In this document: one piece after another, positions 24,577 to 25,069 of the stretch
Layout: each line of letters opens with the position of its first letter
Position numbering within the stretch: position 1 is the stretch's first letter
Source of the DNA: DASPKX01 sp035627835
Lineage (GTDB): Bacteria; Verrucomicrobiota; Verrucomicrobiia; Limisphaerales; SXQI01
Assembly: GCA_035627835.1 (NCBI GenBank)
Contig: DASPKX010000108.1
Span: forward strand, 1-25,069
Length of the DNA stretch: 25,069 bases
Direction: 5' to 3'
Notes under the pieces: model-generated
Database searches by the model: none
Seen by the model: the letters and a program-made list of their open reading frames with translations, nothing else
What the model was told of the DNA's origin: nothing
Position numbers and translations under genes: made by a program

Positions 24577-24628
24577 GCGACGTTTCTATTAAGGACGAGG
24601 AAGTGGCGTTTCGCGGCAGATCTTAACG

Positions 24629-25069
24629 TTAAGAGCTGCGGACAAATTTCCCCCTATGCCCCCCACCATTCCCGTTCGATCCGCCGCCTAAACTTCCTCC
24701 ATTTCCCCAGAGGCGTTTGCTCCGAGTCGCTTTACCCGCGAGGACGGGGTACCCGTCCACAGCACGCCCTGCCAGACCGTTACCTTCCGAGAGTGGGGTG
24801 ATTTCCCGGCCTAGCAGCGGCGCGCCTTCCCAGGACTCAAGCAGCCATTGCTGCAAGCGCGTAATCCCTTCACGCGCGCTGACTTGCTGTTTCCATCCCG
24901 TAGCTTCGGTGAAGCGACGCGTGTCTGAGACGTAATAACGTTGATCTGCAGGACGCCAGTCTTCGAACGTAACGGTTGGTCGAACACCGTTAAGATCTTC
25001 AATGGCTTCAAGCAGTTCCAGAAGACTGATGGTGCTGCCAGGGCCGCCGCCGATGTTGAAGGCTTCTCC
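24629..25069 (-). CDS. NAD-dependent sugar epimerase/dehydratase, C-terminal part (5' end outside window)
   Basis: Only the last 146 residues lie in the window. They start GEAFNIGGGPGSTISLLELL and contain FEDWRPADQRYYVSDTRR, FTEATGWKQQVSAREGITRL and QQWLL. The NIGGG, DWRPgDQ, yVsDtrr and TGW motifs are those of extended short-chain dehydrogenases that act on NDP-sugars, closest to CDP-paratose/tyvelose 2-epimerase. The catalytic YxxxK and NAD-binding loop would be upstream. After the fold ends, an additional tail rich in Gly and Asn (with SLGGGSNGNGGGHRG) runs to the stop. This tail is not typical of the family. The enzyme would convert an NDP-sugar for the downstream transferases. Confidence 0.85.
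   Translation of the reverse strand, partial: GEAFNIGGGPGSTISLLELLEAIEDLNGVRPTVTFEDWRPADQRYYVSDTRRFTEATGWKQQVSAREGITRLQQWLLESWEGAPLLGREITPLSEGNGLAGRAVDGYPVLAGKATRSKRLWGNGGSLGGGSNGNGGGHRGKFVRSS

Overview
The window is about 57% GC by eye and is coded almost entirely on the minus strand. It has two parts: a sugar/inositol biosynthetic operon (25069 down to 12562) and one enormous secreted-protein gene (12209 to beyond base 1). The mix of PA14, MopE-type metal-binding repeats, PKD, Big_2 and cadherin-like repeats in one secreted giant, next to a soluble glycosyltransferase cluster, and mostly weak Shine-Dalgarno sites, suggests a Verrucomicrobiota/PVC-group or similar environmental bacterium. 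This placement is an inference and no search was run.

Right part, in transcription order: the 3' end of an NDP-sugar epimerase/dehydratase; a zinc-type MDR dehydrogenase; a Gfo/Idh/MocA oxidoreductase; a GT4 glycosyltransferase; three CgeB-like glycosyltransferases; an inositol-3-phosphate synthase; a fourth CgeB-like glycosyltransferase; a sugar nucleotidyltransferase; a CmoB-like SAM methyltransferase; a clan-A glycoside hydrolase whose barrel halves are in permuted order; and a histidine phosphatase. Most junctions are ATGA overlaps or gaps of a few bases, so the genes are probably co-transcribed and translationally coupled. No transporter, flippase, polymerase or other membrane protein lies between them. 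The gene set fits the making of a decorated, possibly inositol-based, glycoside: Ino1 and perhaps the phosphatase supply the inositol core, the nucleotidyltransferase, epimerase and oxidoreductases supply and modify sugars, five glycosyltransferases assemble them, and a methyltransferase and a glycosidase trim or finish.

A 352-bp gap (12210-12561) holds a possible hairpin and presumably the promoter of the giant gene.

Left part: one uninterrupted reading frame of at least 4069 codons, open at the left edge. Its order from the N-terminus is: Sec signal peptide; four Ca-loop/MopE units; one cadherin-like domain; ten tandem repeats of exactly 303 bp (101 aa); a 'GGDWND..NW' segment and an acidic run; a long Asn/Ser/Gly beta-helix-like stretch; two copies of a roughly 1.77-kb PA14-PKD-split Big_2/propeller module; a DUF11-like domain; and a second array of cadherin-like repeats with a different, 276-bp (92 aa) period that runs off the window. 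The likely role is a giant cell-surface or matrix adhesin. The C-terminal anchor or secretion signal lies outside the window.
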